Below are positions 1 to 13,173 of a stretch of DNA of 64,000 bases, one piece after another. Location: positions 124,001 to 188,000 of the forward strand of contig FWWN02000687.1 of NCBI GenBank assembly GCA_900175165.2. The letters are read 5' to 3'. Under the pieces are notes generated by a model. The model was not told the DNA's origin. It was given only the letters and a program-made list of their open reading frames with translations, and searched no databases. The stretch comes from Rhizomucor pusillus (Eukaryota; Mucoromycota; Mucoromycetes; Mucorales; Lichtheimiaceae). Numbering within the stretch: the first letter of the stretch is position 1; every line of letters begins with the position of its first letter. A program made the position numbers and the translations under genes.

Positions 1-2056
1 GCTGAGAGGCGTTCATATTAGAAGGCGGTAATAAGTGATCTACATTGACATTTTCCGACTGCAGAAAGTCAAACAGTTCGCCTTGTGGGATCTCTTGAAT
101 AGAGTTTCTATAGGTTGGCGGATTCTGTAGGTGTGATAGTAGAGATTGGCTGCTGTTTCCTGTGGCCTTAGATGTACTGGAACATGAAGACTGTCCGTCA
201 GCACCTGCTGTCGTAGAAGGACCAGCCTGAGCACGATCATCGTCCTTGACTTTATCCGAGGATGGTGAGTTGCCTGTCACATCATCCCCGTGTGATGTGG
301 GTGTTGCAGGAGTTGACGTGACAGGACTAGATACTCCAGAATCCGTCTCGCCATCGCCGACCTTCTTCTTCGAGCCAGGTGGAGCTTCTGGTACCTCCGA
401 TGCTGAAGCATCATATTCAGTTCGCGTCCGCTTGCGTGCCGTGCTTTGAACTTTGGAGCTCTTGTGATCGTCCGTGATCATGATCGGTGGTGAACGACCG
501 GTCGCTATCACATGATTATGCGAATCTTTCAAAGTAAACACAATTCTATAGCAATGTTGAGTTTACCACGTCCGTGATGCAAAGCTAAACGGAAGAAATT
601 AGATGCCTACCTAAAGCCAACTTTCTCGCTATGATGACGGCAATAGCAGGTGATTCTAGTCGGAAGGGTCGCTTCGCCATCCCCAAATTCAACATACTCA
701 TTGCAGTTGAACAATAGGATTTTTCGTCTTTCCATTGCCATGACCTCTTCGTTGTTCAAGTCCGGCAAATCTGTCGCAAACAATGCTGCCAGTTTGGCAG
801 CATTACCTTCTTTGTTAGCTGCACGCGCGACTTTGTTGTCTCTTTTGCGTTTAAGTCGTTTACGCTGTCGGACGAAATTAGTATCTCCATGCGCTTTTAG
901 CAAGGATGAATATTGCTAACCTCTCTGTGAACACAGCTGGTACACATGATAATTTCGTTGTCCGGATGACCATCGCATACAACAGCCGCTTCCAAATTCA
1001 GAATTTTAGACTCAAGCATAGATGGCTTGTCGTCACCGGGTTTTTGATTCTTGCGCTTGAGTTTCTCTTTAGCGACCATGTATTCAGGTAGCCGGAGATG
1101 GGACCAGTCATTCGTGAGATTATTTGACGAGTCAACAAGTTGCAAGCATATTTTAATTTGTGTTTCGACCCGAGATTTTGCACCCGTCTCGGGCAATCCC
1201 AGAACCCGGATATGATACCGACTTTCGATTTTCCTGACGATAAGATTTAGTATATGCGAAATTGTTATAATCTAGTATAACTGCCACTTACACAGCCATG
1301 GATCTTTCTCTTGAAGGATCTAGCATGAGCTTATCAGGGGCAGCGTAATCAGCCGTGCCGTCTTCTAGTTTCGTTATCTTGGGTCCCATTAATCCATTTT
1401 GACTATTGGACGGTCATTATTGCTGTTTTGTGGAGAGACAAGAACTCAAGAAAGTCTTACCCGTGAAGAGCCGCCTGAGCAAGAAAATCTTCGAAATTTA
1501 GGCAGTTTCTGGCCAAGATTGGAATAGCGTGCAACAAAGGATTGGCGATTGCCTAGAAAATGTAAGCATTAGCTTGGGCTCTTCGTATAATATATCATTA
1601 TTCGTACGTTAAGAAGGGAATTGCCGCCTGAGGAGTCTTTACTTTTAGCTTTTGCCTTGTTACGTTCAGATGATGACGAGGACTTCACATCTGTTTTGTC
1701 AGCATCTTGTTGCTCATAGAATTGCTGACCGTCCAATCCCATTTCCGGAAGATGGTGAGAAGTTGTGTCAAAATTATGCGAGTCGCTCGTAGTGAAGAGG
1801 TGTGAATGTTCCAAGACTATTGTGAAGAAGGGTCAAATTTCGCATTAAATGGAGGAATGTTCATTGAAACAGTTCTTTACTACTCACCGGCATTTGATCC
1901 GTGAATATCCTGTCGATTCAGTTGCTGAGGGTTGTAACCGTCCATTTGATTCAAAAACAAGTCCATGGCAACGTCATTGTCAAGATCTCCCGGAGTCTCT
2001 TCGACCGCCCTGTTTCCTTCCAGATGCTGCTCTTGAGATTCCATTGCTGAAGGCAT
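1..2056 (-). CDS. MGA2: SPT23/MGA2-like membrane-tethered transcription activator, N-terminal part, cut by the left edge
   Basis: The gene reads right to left from an ATG at 2056-2054. Exon 1 is 1888-2056 and exon 2 is 1608-1816; at least four further exons follow. The blocks typical of this family are visible in order: SRVETQIKICLQL (near 1180), LRLPEYMVAKEKLKRK, a conserved Cys/His block (CDGHP, CTSCVHRE), a basic RKRLKRKRDNK stretch, ITCYCRHHSEKVGFR (near 610), and PPIMITDDHKS (near 480). In yeast the full protein is an ER-anchored precursor with IPT/TIG, ankyrin and C-terminal membrane segments. It is released by ubiquitin-dependent processing and activates the fatty-acid desaturase gene. 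Those C-terminal parts would lie beyond position 1. The family call is confident; SPT23 and MGA2 cannot be told apart here. Confidence 0.88.
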
Positions 2057-2304
2057 AAAATATAGTTTCGAGTGCTTTTAGCTATGAATATATTTTATAT
2101 TTGCAATGGTTATCCTTTGTATGTCTATGGCAGCACTGGCAGTGTCGGTCTCGGCAAGGCGAACGTTTACAAATGACAAAGTTTTCGGTGGAAAAGAGGT
2201 GAACCATTGGTTCAATCAGGAGGACCCGCTCAAGGTGCGGAGTTGTTTTGTCACAAGAAACAAAAAGATTCAGGTGTGTATATGCATGAAAAACTAAGTA
2301 CAGT

Positions 2305-3522
2305 TTATGAGCTACGAGCAAATTCAACCCTGAGAATAAGATTGTCGTAACCGTAGCCGTTGACAACTTGTTGTGCCCGTTCAGCATCAGCACGGTCTGC
2401 AAAGGAGACAAAAGCAAAACCTTTGCATACACCAGTTTCACGATCGCGTGCAAGGTAGACGCGTGCAATCTGGCCGAATCGATGGAATAGATCGTAGATA
2501 TCGTTTTCTGTAACATCTTCGGACAAATTTGTCACACGCAAAGTAGCGCTGTCATCCCGCTTGCTTTCACGCATTGATTCACCAGCTCCTTTAGCTTCTC
2601 TGTTGCGAAGATGAGGCGGTAAGTATCTAGTAGGACCACCTGCGGCCGGTGTTGCTGCTGTTGCTGCTGTTGCATCTGTGGTACCTACAAGAAATTCACA
2701 TGTAAGCGAGCTGAAAGTATTTCCACGTGAAGGCATAATAATTACCAGTTTCAGCTTGTTTGACAGATTCGAGTGTTGAGGCAATTTCGTCGAGAGGTTG
2801 AAGAGTATCTTTGTATGGACATTTGGAAGTGAAATGTTCGCCCTTGCAGATACGGCACATGATGTTCTTGGCTTTGGCTTGTCGGCGGACCTTGTCCTGT
2901 GCTTCTTCTGCCGCGACTGCATCTACGCTCTATACGTTTTGTTGCTTTTAGTATTTTTCTTCAACTCCATCAATTTTCTCTCTTGTCGTACCTTGCCAGC
3001 AATGGAGCCGAGTTTCAATGGAATATTCTCGCCGATCGTGGTGGTAGAAAGATCAGGACCAGGCTTATTACCCTGCTCCTCGCCAAACTTGGCCCACTTT
3101 TTACGCTGTGCCACAGCTTTGTTGACGTGTTCTGTCACCAACTTTGAACGAATTTTTCGCGTAACCTTTCACATGCATGTTGGTGGATCATTGTAGTCAT
3201 TTCAAAGTTCAGGAGTCGCGAATTACCTTGACTTTGCGTCCATCCTCGTTTTCTCGATATTCGATAATCGTCTTGATACCGTTTTCGTCCGTAAACACTT
3301 TAGGCTGGAAGGCATCTAAAATCGTCATGATTCAATAACAGTTCTATCTTTTGCTTGACGATTGATGCATACCCTCTTCCTCCTCAATCTCGTCTGCCCA
3401 TGAGTGCTTTGAAGTCGTTCTGTAATCGATCCGAATAATCAATTCACACGTTCAATTCATCTCTCATCACTGCAGTCATTATACCAAGACCGACTGCAAA
3501 CGTACACTGTGTCCACTGGCAT
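2305..3522 (-). CDS. TIF35: Translation initiation factor eIF3 subunit G
   Basis: Six exons (3506-3522, 3373-3419, 3227-3315, 2992-3165, 2746-2929, 2305-2684) join to a 296-residue protein, the usual eIF3g size. The start MPVDT is encoded by a 17-nt first exon. The N-terminal part has the family's SWADE motif followed by [14 protein letters not shown]. Next come a basic block, a CxxC-type zinc knuckle ([13 protein letters not shown]), and a C-terminal RRM with RNP2 ATLRVTNL and RNP1 KGFAFVSFA. It ends LRVEFARSS. The protein belongs to the cytoplasmic eIF3 complex, where its RRM contacts RNA and the 40S subunit during scanning and reinitiation. It faces the deubiquitinase gene across a 1.1 kb divergent promoter region. 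Confidence 0.95.
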
Positions 3523-4611
3523 GATCGAACGAAGAGCTTCAATAGCAAAAAAAATTTTGGAACGAATGTATGGGATTTCTGATGTCACTTTTCAGGTCCG
3601 CTCGAGCCACTTCTGAGCTTCTTTAACAATATTACTTTAAGGTAAAGAAAATGCATTTGACGTAGTATAGATAGATGAGCGTACTATTAAGTGATTATTG
3701 ACATGCTTCAGTGTTTACTGCTATTATTTAGCAGAAAAGCAGTGCAAGATACCTTGTTCAACAGTATTATTTAGTCTTTATAGCGAAGAAGAGAGGAAAA
3801 TGCCAGTTTGGTGAGCATCCATTTTATATATTGTAGACCTCCCGAGTATCTAATGATTACTATGTAAATATGCCTCCTGCACAAAAGCCTTCAAAGCTTT
3901 TAGTGAATTTGAAATGTGGAGTAAAGCCATCGGCCGTCATAAACTTCGCAAGTTCTAATGATTTCGCATCTAGTTAGCTCCTGCAACTGCAGCAACGTCG
4001 AATTAAAGCTATTTCAGACCGGACACTTCCCTGATACTAGCGAACACAATACGGTAAAATTGAGTCCTGCGTTTTGCCTTGCCTTCATACTATAAGCGGC
4101 TTGATATCTATCTATCTTAATGCCATATATATAGGTTCATGAGATAGAAAGATCAAGCGCATACGTCTCGCGAACTATAGGATACTAACGGCCATGGATA
4201 CCAACCCTTGACAAACGTCGGCCTTCTGATAGATATTTGAGAATAAATTTGAGAAAAAGAGGCACCTAAGATCTATGGTAATATAGTAACTCTAACAATG
4301 GAGGAATACAACTCTAGTTACATCTGGACGCTCATATCTTAAATGAAGTAATGGCATCCTGCCATAATAGTAAATATACAATACTTTAGCATATCTTGAT
4401 ACATAGATCTCCATCCAGGACTGCAGCACTGGACTTCATTATCCTTACTGCAAAGTTCATATTGGAGATTTGGAGGTTTTGGTTTTTACAATAAAGGTGG
4501 GGCAAGTGCGGAGATCATATTGCCTCGTTAAGCCCGCAGTTGTGCCCTGGAGGAGGATGACATTGGTCGCGGGATTCCTCTCTTTTTTGCTGAATGATTC
4601 CCGCTTTCTAA
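3523..4611. other. Divergent intergenic region, no gene seen
   Basis: This AT-rich stretch lies between the starts of eIF3g (minus) and the deubiquitinase (plus). It should hold both promoters. Short open frames here show no recognisable domain, and I see no RNA gene or repeat. Confidence 0.6.
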
Positions 4612-6954
4612 ATGTCGAGTGCTGCTTTTTTGAAATGGATGGGATTGGTAAGTGAACTCTACAATGTGAAGGACCGATAATAGAATCGCTGTTACTGAAA
4701 CGCTCCTGAATGTTTGCTCAGGGTCAGTCCGGGAAATCTGTCGCGGACGATGAGTGTTTTGACGAAGGCGAGCGATATTTTGGCTTGGAAAATGCAAGTA
4801 CTTAAACAACATTGCTTTCCAGTTTCTGTTAACTGACTTGAACTTTTTAGTTTGGAAATACATGGTAACCGCTCTCCGTAGTAACGGATAGCATTGATCC
4901 ATTACTAAGGCAATAATGTTACAGCTACAGCAATTCCGTCGTTCAGGCACTCTATTATTGCAAACCGTTCCGAGAATGCATAACGAATTTTCCTGTCCCA
5001 GCTGTGCTACCGACCAACCCACTTGGACGCAGCTCGAGCGCTCACGTAAACCCGACGTCGCCTACATCTTCCAGCCGGCCTACGTTCTTGTCGACTTCCT
5101 CATCCTCGTCGGCTGTGCCGACCAGTCGACTTTCAAACGGTTTACACAATGGGATGTCCACTAATAGCCATCCATCGTTACCCAACCGGCCATCGGGCTC
5201 AGCACGGAGCACGAGCAATGTCCCGAATACTTCAAGTCTAGGTTCATCTGCCGTCGGCTCTTCTCAGCATGAACGAGATAATGTTGGCGATATATCCTTA
5301 TCGCCGGGTATGGAAGATACACTTTTTGCGGCCTTGAAAGATCTTTTTTGGAAAATTGCTACGCATAAGAAGAAGACCGGTGTAGTCGCTCCAGTCAACT
5401 TTATCAATAAGGTCAAGAAAGAAAATGGTAATGTCTTCGACTTGGATTGGTTACAACGAATACTGAAGACGAATGTGGATACTGTAGAATTGTTCCGATC
5501 GAGCATGCACCAAGATGCCCACGAATTTTTGAATTATTTACTCAACAGCATTGCCGAGGATGTGGAGAGATACCAAAAAAAGATAGCCCAAGAATCTGCA
5601 TCAAATGGCGGAGCCAACGGGACAGCTTCTGGGTCGGATAAAAGTACAAGTAAGGTTTCCATAGCATTTCCTCGATCTCAATTAACATTTTTATTTATAG
5701 AATCAGATAGTTCTCCACATCAACACAGTACCTGGGTACATCAACTGTTTGAAGGCGTTTTCTCTAATGAGACGAAGTGCCTGACTTGCGAGACGGTACG
5801 TGCAGGGCAAGGTGCTATTGCTAAGCATCTGCATCTCACAGTATAATATATTAGGTTACAAGCCGAGATGAATCGTTTATGGATCTTTCGATAGACGTGG
5901 AGATGAATTCATCTGTTACATCTTGCCTGAGACAATTTTCAGCGAGTGAGACTCTATGCCATAAAAATAAGTATTTTTGCGATGTCTGCTGCGGTCTCCA
6001 GGAGGCTGAGCGGAGGTATGTACGACTGTACGGCCAAATATGTTTGTCCTTGATGCTCAGAAAAGGATATATATAGGATGAAGATTAAAAAGTTACCCAA
6101 TATCCTCGCACTCCATCTCAAGCGATTCAAATATCAAGAACAATTACAAAAGTACATCAAATTAACTTATCGCGTCGTGTTCCCGTTTGAGCTCAGGTTA
6201 TTTAACACGGTGAGTGTCTACGCCCCTCCGTTTGTGCAATTAGCCATGGGAATCTGATCAACTCCACTAGTGTGATGACACTGAGGATCCTGATCGTATG
6301 TACGAACTTTGGGCCTGCGTGATACACATTGGCAGGTAAGAATCAGTATCTTTGTAAAACCTTGGTACAATTTGTCAGACTGAAATATGTATTAGCGGTC
6401 CTCACCATGGACACTATGTAACGATTATCAAGAGCAATGGTCAGTGGATGCTGTTTGATGATGATGTCGTAACGGTAGGTGTCACTTGTGTATGAGAGCA
6501 CTGACATTTATTGCTTGGATATTTACACAAATCTCTGTAGCCAATTCAAGAGGATGAAATCCAAAAGTATTTTGGTGACTTACCGGGAAGTGGATCCGGA
6601 TATGTACTATTCTACCAGGCGGTGAATCTGACTATGGATTCCATCGATCTATGGAATGGAAATGACATGAAAGCAAACCCTTCATACATGCATGCCAACG
6701 GCAGGCCGTCGGCGACTCTCGAAATTCATGAACAGCAGCAATACGAATCACAATCCTCGCATATTTCGAGTCCTACCACCGCTAGCTATCCGAATCGCAT
6801 AGACTCACCTTTACGCAAGGCGGAGGCACGTTATAACATTAATCCTCCATCCACCCCTACATCACCTTTACCACCACCGCCTTTGAGTTCAGAAGACAAA
6901 AAATCGCGCTGGGGCTTAAGAAAAATCATGGAAAAAAGCACCAGTAAGCGATAA
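4612..6954 (+). CDS. UBP9: Ubiquitin carboxyl-terminal hydrolase, UBP9/UBP13 (USP12/USP46) type
   Basis: Eleven exons (4612-4647, 4722-4793, 4851-4864, 4925-5427, 5488-5649, 5701-5795, 5855-6015, 6077-6209, 6271-6335, 6396-6474, 6541-6954) join to 577 residues. The Cys box reads [20 protein letters not shown]; the catalytic Cys is split between the 14-nt third exon and exon 4. A Ser/Thr/Pro-rich insert of about 100 residues follows. Then come [11 protein letters not shown], a CLTC...CDVC zinc-binding pair, and the His box GPHHGHYV with YVLFYQ near 6600. The family is a cysteine protease that removes ubiquitin from substrates and is usually activated by WD40 partners. The C-terminal tail of about 110 residues is Ser/Pro-rich and unassigned. 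The second intron is GC-AG, and two introns (5428-5487, 5650-5700) are stop-free multiples of three. Confidence 0.93.
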
Positions 6955-7481
6955 TTCTCGTCTGTAGCTCTCGCAGCAACATTAAACGAAATCGTTTACT
7001 CTTTCCAACGAACAATCTGCTTTGTCTACCTAAAATACTGCTTTTGAGATTATTGTCTCAGAAGATTTCCCCCCTTGATACCACAACGTGAAGCGATTAC
7101 TGCGGTATTTTCTTTCCGTCCACATCGAACGGCACGAGCTTTTCTTCGCATCTGATATTCCATCAGAAGCATTGTGTTTTCAAACGACAAACATCGGTGA
7201 GTAGTAATGCGGCAAGTCATCAGTGAACATAAGGTTGCTGCCGATCAACTTTACAATGTTCGAACCATTCAACAATTCCTTATTCTGAAGATGCCGAAAG
7301 GTAACTTTGATTCTCCATCACAAGTAGCATATACCCAAAACCTTAGATATGACACATGCTATCGCTACGCAAATCATAGTTCATTACAATACAATGCAAA
7401 AAGAGCCAAGATGTAAAGGATAGGTCTTGAATTTATCATGGCCAGAGCCAAAAACAAACAAAGACAATGCAAGCGATCTTC
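6955..7481. other. Convergent 3' region between UBP9 and RPS14
   Basis: The stretch holds the 3' ends of two converging genes. A 69-codon open frame at 7207-7416 has no recognisable features and is not called. Confidence 0.5.
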
Positions 7482-8223
<742 letters not shown>

Positions 8224-9314
8224 GACTAAAGTGGAAGAAAAAGAGGAAGACCAAACAATTGTTGTTCAGCTTGAGTTTTATTTTCTGGATCTGGCCTCAG
8301 CCACCTTGATAATTTTTTTCCCTCCCGTCGCCTTCCTTCCGCTGAAAGACATTTCAACGCCCAGCGCATGGATGGCTTTATTCAGATTTCTGACAAGTTG
8401 GAGGTAAAGCACTGGTCAAAGGCCAGCAAAAACCTAGCATCTTAGGAATTTTCGAAAGTCGCCATTGAGCGCAGATCTTGTTGCGTCCATTAGCAAAATT
8501 GTCATCACGCGAGATAAAGCAGAGATTATAAGAATAAACGAGGAGATTAGAGGACAAGGGATTGACTCCTGGCCAATATGGCACTCTAAGATTACTTGGA
8601 TGTGCTCGAAATACTGGCAGAGGTATCACTCGTCATTATCGATTAAGGCTTCACCTTACAGGAAAACAATATGCATCTTCATCGCAGTATTGTTTGAGTA
8701 TTGATAAAAGTTGTGCATATATAGCTGCTACTATCTACATATCTTAAATGCGGCAACATGGTGTCCATCATAAGGAAGAGAGTCTCATGATGATGGTCTT
8801 CTTAAGACACACCAAATTCGACAGCGTTTTGATCGTTCTTAGGAAACTCGGAGCACTTAGATCCAATCTCTATCACTGGATGTCAGGAATACTGAGTAAA
8901 CTGCGCGAATCATGCCGCCTATGCCGTATGATCTTCTTTTTTTGATGCCTCATCACATAGTGCTCACTTCAATGTAAGGGCATACGTATATGTATCGCAT
9001 CATCTTCCTAATATACTGTATAAATAACTCTATGTAGACGTCAGTATGTTTACCGGCGAAGCACCAAATCGATAAGAGAAACGTACAATGTTAGACGATA
9101 TATGCTGCAAAAGCATGGTTTTTGTTGTATTCGTACTGTAATTTATGAATGATGTTAAGTTTGTGGACAGCTGCAAGGAAATGATCTCCCCCAAGGAGGT
9201 CGGAGAGCAACCACGGGAAGCCGGTCACACGCTTCTAAGGGCTGTCCGGTTGCCGCTTCTGGCCTCTGTCTCTGTTCGCACTCGAATAGCTAGAAACAGG
9301 ACCAACACTGCGCA
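8224..9314. other. Divergent intergenic region, no gene seen
   Basis: This region lies between the starts of RPS14 (minus) and SCD6 (plus). Several open frames of 60-83 codons on both strands overlap each other and show no domain. I call nothing here beyond the two presumed promoters. Confidence 0.55.
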
Positions 9315-10007
9315 ATGAGTGGACAAAACTACATTGGATCTACTATTTCGGCAAGTATTATACATTCTATAGCATAGAAGTTAAGAGTTACTTACACTTC
9401 ACTTGATTAAACAGCTAATCAGCAAAAGTGACATCCGTTACGTGGGCAAACTCCACAGCCTGAATGCGGAAGAATCCACTGTGTCTCTTGAGCAAGGTAA
9501 AGTAGACATCCTCGGCAATTTGCTGCAGTTAAACGGCGAATTCTTTTCTTGGATTTGATCTTAACACGTCATCACCATCTTCTACAGTGCGCTCGTATGG
9601 CACGGAAGGTCGTTTAGGCAAGCCAGGCGAAGAAATCCCACCTTCTGAACACGTTTTTGATTTCATTGTGTTCCGTGGATCGGATATTAAGGACTTGGAG
9701 GTGTTTGAAGGTCCTGCAAAGCCTGCGCCTGCTCCACCGCCTCCCATGAACCTCCCTAACGACCCTGCGATTATGGTAAGTGTAGACTACAAACAGCATG
9801 CCGTGCATTGTATTCAAATAAGAATTACAGCAGAGCTCGATGATGAAAGGATACGGCAATAATGGGATGAATCCGTACATGATGCCTCCATACCCGCAAA
9901 TGCAGCAGTACTGGGGTTCAGCTATGTATCCGATGACTTCACCGTTGGGAAATGGTATCCCTGGGCAACCTCCAATGGGAATGCCGACGATGCCACAACC
10001 GCAACAA

Positions 10008-10039
<32 letters not shown>

Positions 10040-10980
10040 AGTACCGCCTGTGCAGTCATCTCAACCACAGGCTAGCGCTCCGGCGACATTACGGATACCT
10101 GAACCTCAATTAAGAAGCACAACGGGCGTGCCACCGACTTCTGCAGCTGATGCAGACCAAACATCTGCTAAACCGGTGGTGACTAAGGATGAGCAACAGG
10201 CATTGTGGAACAAGGCAGAAGAGGAAACTTTGAAGGAAATTGAGAAGAAGGTGAATGAACTGGAACTGAGCCTGGAAAAGGACCTATCGCTGCATGCAGC
10301 AAAGGAGAGCGCCGCAGAGGAGCAGCAAGCACACAACCGAGAGCGTCGAGGTCATACACAACGCGGCGGTCGCGGACACGCACATGGACGCAGCCACCAT
10401 AATGGCAACAGACAGCAAGCTCAGCCCATCTCATTGCCAGAGACTGAGTTTGATATTCAAGGCTCTAATGCAAAGTTTGACAAGAGTGCCATTGCAGATC
10501 AGGTTGCAAAGAAAGTAGACAACCGTCACGACAGTCAAGAAACTGAAGGCGAAGAGGAAGAGGTACACATTCCTCCACCCGTAGAAGATGAGACTTACTA
10601 CGACAAGGTGAGCAATGATCGCAAAGGTACAAAATGAATCATCTTGAAGATACTGAATTAGATACACCTTTATAGTCCAAGAGCTTCTTTGATGATATTT
10701 CTTGTGAATCAAAGGAGAGAATGGAACAAGGGTAAAGTATCAGACATGCTTTGATACTAAAAGGAGGCATTACCTAAATATCTGTTTTAGTCATATCGAC
10801 CGTAGAGCGAAATACCAAGAAGAACGTAAGCTTAATCTGGAGACCTTCGGAGAAGCTGCTGTGGACCGCCCTAGATACCGTAACTATCGCGGCCGAGGAG
10901 GATATCGTGGACGTGGTGGCCACCGAGGCGGTCGTGGCAATTTCCGAGGACGGGGGCAAGCATCGAAACCCTTATTTTAG
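9315..10980 (+). CDS. SCD6: SCD6/LSM14 family mRNP protein (translation repressor, P-bodies)
   Basis: Six exons (9315-9350, 9415-9496, 9588-9775, 9831-10607, 10676-10731, 10791-10980) give 442 residues. The N-terminal Lsm14 domain starts MSGQNYIGSTISLISKSDIR. It is followed by a Met/Pro/Gln-rich linker with a run of about 13 Gln (near 10000-10039) and a His/Arg-rich patch. After these come an FDF-type box (ETEFDIQGSNAKFDK), an FFD box (YYDKSKSFFDDIS), a TFG box (RKLNLETFGEAA), and a C-terminal Arg/Gly-rich tail. In the family the Lsm domain binds decapping factors or eIF4E partners, FDF binds Dhh1/DDX6, and the RGG tail binds eIF4G. The first intron (9351-9414) begins with GC instead of GT. 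Confidence 0.95.
9994..10040 (+). repeat. CAA/CAG repeat encoding polyglutamine in SCD6
   Basis: An interrupted CAA/CAG run encodes about 13 consecutive glutamines. The tract lies between the Lsm domain and the FDF box, inside the expected disordered linker. Confidence 0.9.
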
Positions 10981-11127
10981 GTTCAACAATTGTAAACAAT
11001 GAAAAGCATTTTCACGTCGTTGCAAATTTATTACGAATATGAGGGATTATACACTGAATGATAAAGTGACTGAGGAGTACTACAAGCACGCTATAAGTTA
11101 AGAATCGTGCATGCTCTATGCTGGATT

Positions 11128-13173
11128 CTACGACGGAAAAGAGTGGAAACTAGAGTTCTCGGATTTCGAGGCGTTCTTTCGTCGTCGACAACATTGACGT
11201 TTGATCCAGAGATAATATACTTTGAATCCGTCGTAGCCCCTAAGGAGTTGATTCAAGATAATGGATGAAAAGGTCGCCACGCCAATACCGTCGAGTTGAA
11301 AATCATTGATTTGCAGCGATACGCTCGTCATGGCTGCAGCTAGGATCACCGGTAAACCGCCAATGTAGATATTGCGTGGATCTGTGCTCGATGCTCAGCA
11401 TGCATGCTTTCATCTGGCGCATCCTTGTCGTAGCCTACCTGAAAAATCAATGCCGTTGACGACCCAGATACGAACGCCAGTCATCCCGATCAGGGTATAC
11501 AGCACCAGAGTGGTAGCACCAAAGACTCCATTGGGGATGCTTCGTACAACAGCGCCAAACTTGGAAATCAATCCAAAAACAATGGCAACGAGCGCGGCAA
11601 AGAGGATAACAACCGGTGAGAAGATCCGGGTTACGGACTGATCGAAAAAGGAACGTAAATATGTATAAGCCCACAAATCGTCCTCGTTTTTCTTACAAGC
11701 ACTCCAATATTTTCAGCATACGTGGTAAGAGGCGCGGCTCCCACACATCCGGCCATGAGGCTCGATAAGGCATCGCCTAGATAAGCGCGTCCAAGATACC
11801 CGTCCAGTGGACGACCGAGCAGGGAGCTGATTGCCTTCAAATGTCCCATATTTTCTGCCAAAAGAATCACGACTATAGGTGCCATGAAGCTGATGGCTCG
11901 CGGGTCAAAGATTGGAGGCCCAGAAACAAGTGGCCCGCGCACCCACGGGATTGATACGACTTCGCTGAAATTAATTTGATAACCAGCACCCGTTGCACCA
12001 CATATAACATGTATGATATATCCCACGATCATGCCCAGCAGGATGGATCTATATGCAGACAAATGGTGGTTTTGTCAAACTTGGTTAGCCTTGATACATA
12101 TAATGCCGTCATACATTCTTCGCAAGGATGCCACTGGAGCGTAGACTTGGATAAGCATGATGGCGAGCACGGTGGCTATAGCCATGTACGTATCGAAGGG
12201 TGTACTCGTCGCCTGTGAGAATGCGGAGTAGCCCAATTTCACGCCAATAGATGTGATGATGGCACCTGTTACGACTAATGTTATGGTGGGCAATATGTTT
12301 ATCAGCTTATATATCGTTGTCGTTTCCTTTCCTTGTCACAATCTTCTCTTACTCGGCGGCATTAAAAATTCGATCCATTGATGCCCAAACACCATGACAA
12401 GGAACGCGATAAAGATGTAAATCAGTGACAAAAAAATAAGACCGCCTTGAGCTATCGGAATATTCGGGTTGCTCTTCATTGTTGTCGCGTCAAATCCAGT
12501 CGAGGCTATTACTGCGGACACAACGCTGCCGCTACTTCCCAGAAAACTGGGAACTCGGCCTCCAGTACAAATGAAAAAGATAATAGTGGATATTCCAGCA
12601 AAGAACAGGGTGGCTGTTGTTAAAAGTTCGACTTTGACATTTAGCAAGAATGCTAACGCAGAGATTATATTCTGCACACTCACTGTTTGCATCGAATCCC
12701 ATGGACATGGCTATCACATTAATTTGAAAATTCAGTTTTCAGTCGACTTTCAAAAGATTGATAGCACTTACGAATAAAAACCGTGCCACTAAACATCGCT
12801 AATGCATGCTGCAGTCCATACATGACCGTCTGCAGCACTGGCGGTCGCTCATCGACATCCATTGGACCTGGACACAACATACTCAGTATGGGATTTTCTA
12901 ACGTTGAATTCATATTTGGTCAGTTCTGTTCCTAAACATACCAGAGCGAACTAGTTTGAACCTTGGAAAGTAATGCGTAATACTGTATCTCACGTCATGC
13001 TGCCAGCCATCTTTGCACAGTAATATAGATGTAAAAAGGTTACTCGTCTGCTCATAATTCGAATATGAAGATGGAATAGATTGCTGCTGCTGTGGTGCGT
13101 CTCGAGGTGTTGATTCAACAATGCTGACAACAACGTTGGATTTCTGGTCTGAGGACAAAGGCTGCTCGTTCAT
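11128..13173 (-). CDS. NCS2 family nucleobase permease (uracil/xanthine type)
   Basis: The start is the ATG at 13173, followed by a polar Ser/Gln-rich N-terminal tail. Several exons then encode multiple hydrophobic segments. Visible family motifs are VMYGLQHALAMFSGTV, the GGRVPSFLGSSGSVVSAV block, IVVILLAENMGHLKAIS (the acidic substrate-site helix), GAAPLTTYAENIGVL, and FGATTLVLYTLIGMTGVRIW. It ends near 11128 with a short basic cytoplasmic tail. The family imports uracil, xanthine or related bases by proton symport at the plasma membrane. The TTYAENIGV signature resembles bacterial RutG/UraA proteins more than the QNNGV-type signature I associate with fungal UapA purine permeases, so substrate is uncertain. 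The junction near 12660-12770 was fitted by reading frame only. Confidence 0.88.

Noticed and set aside
7207..7416. 70-codon plus-strand frame between UBP9 and RPS14
   Set aside because: No domain, no promoter signal and no splice partners; likely chance.
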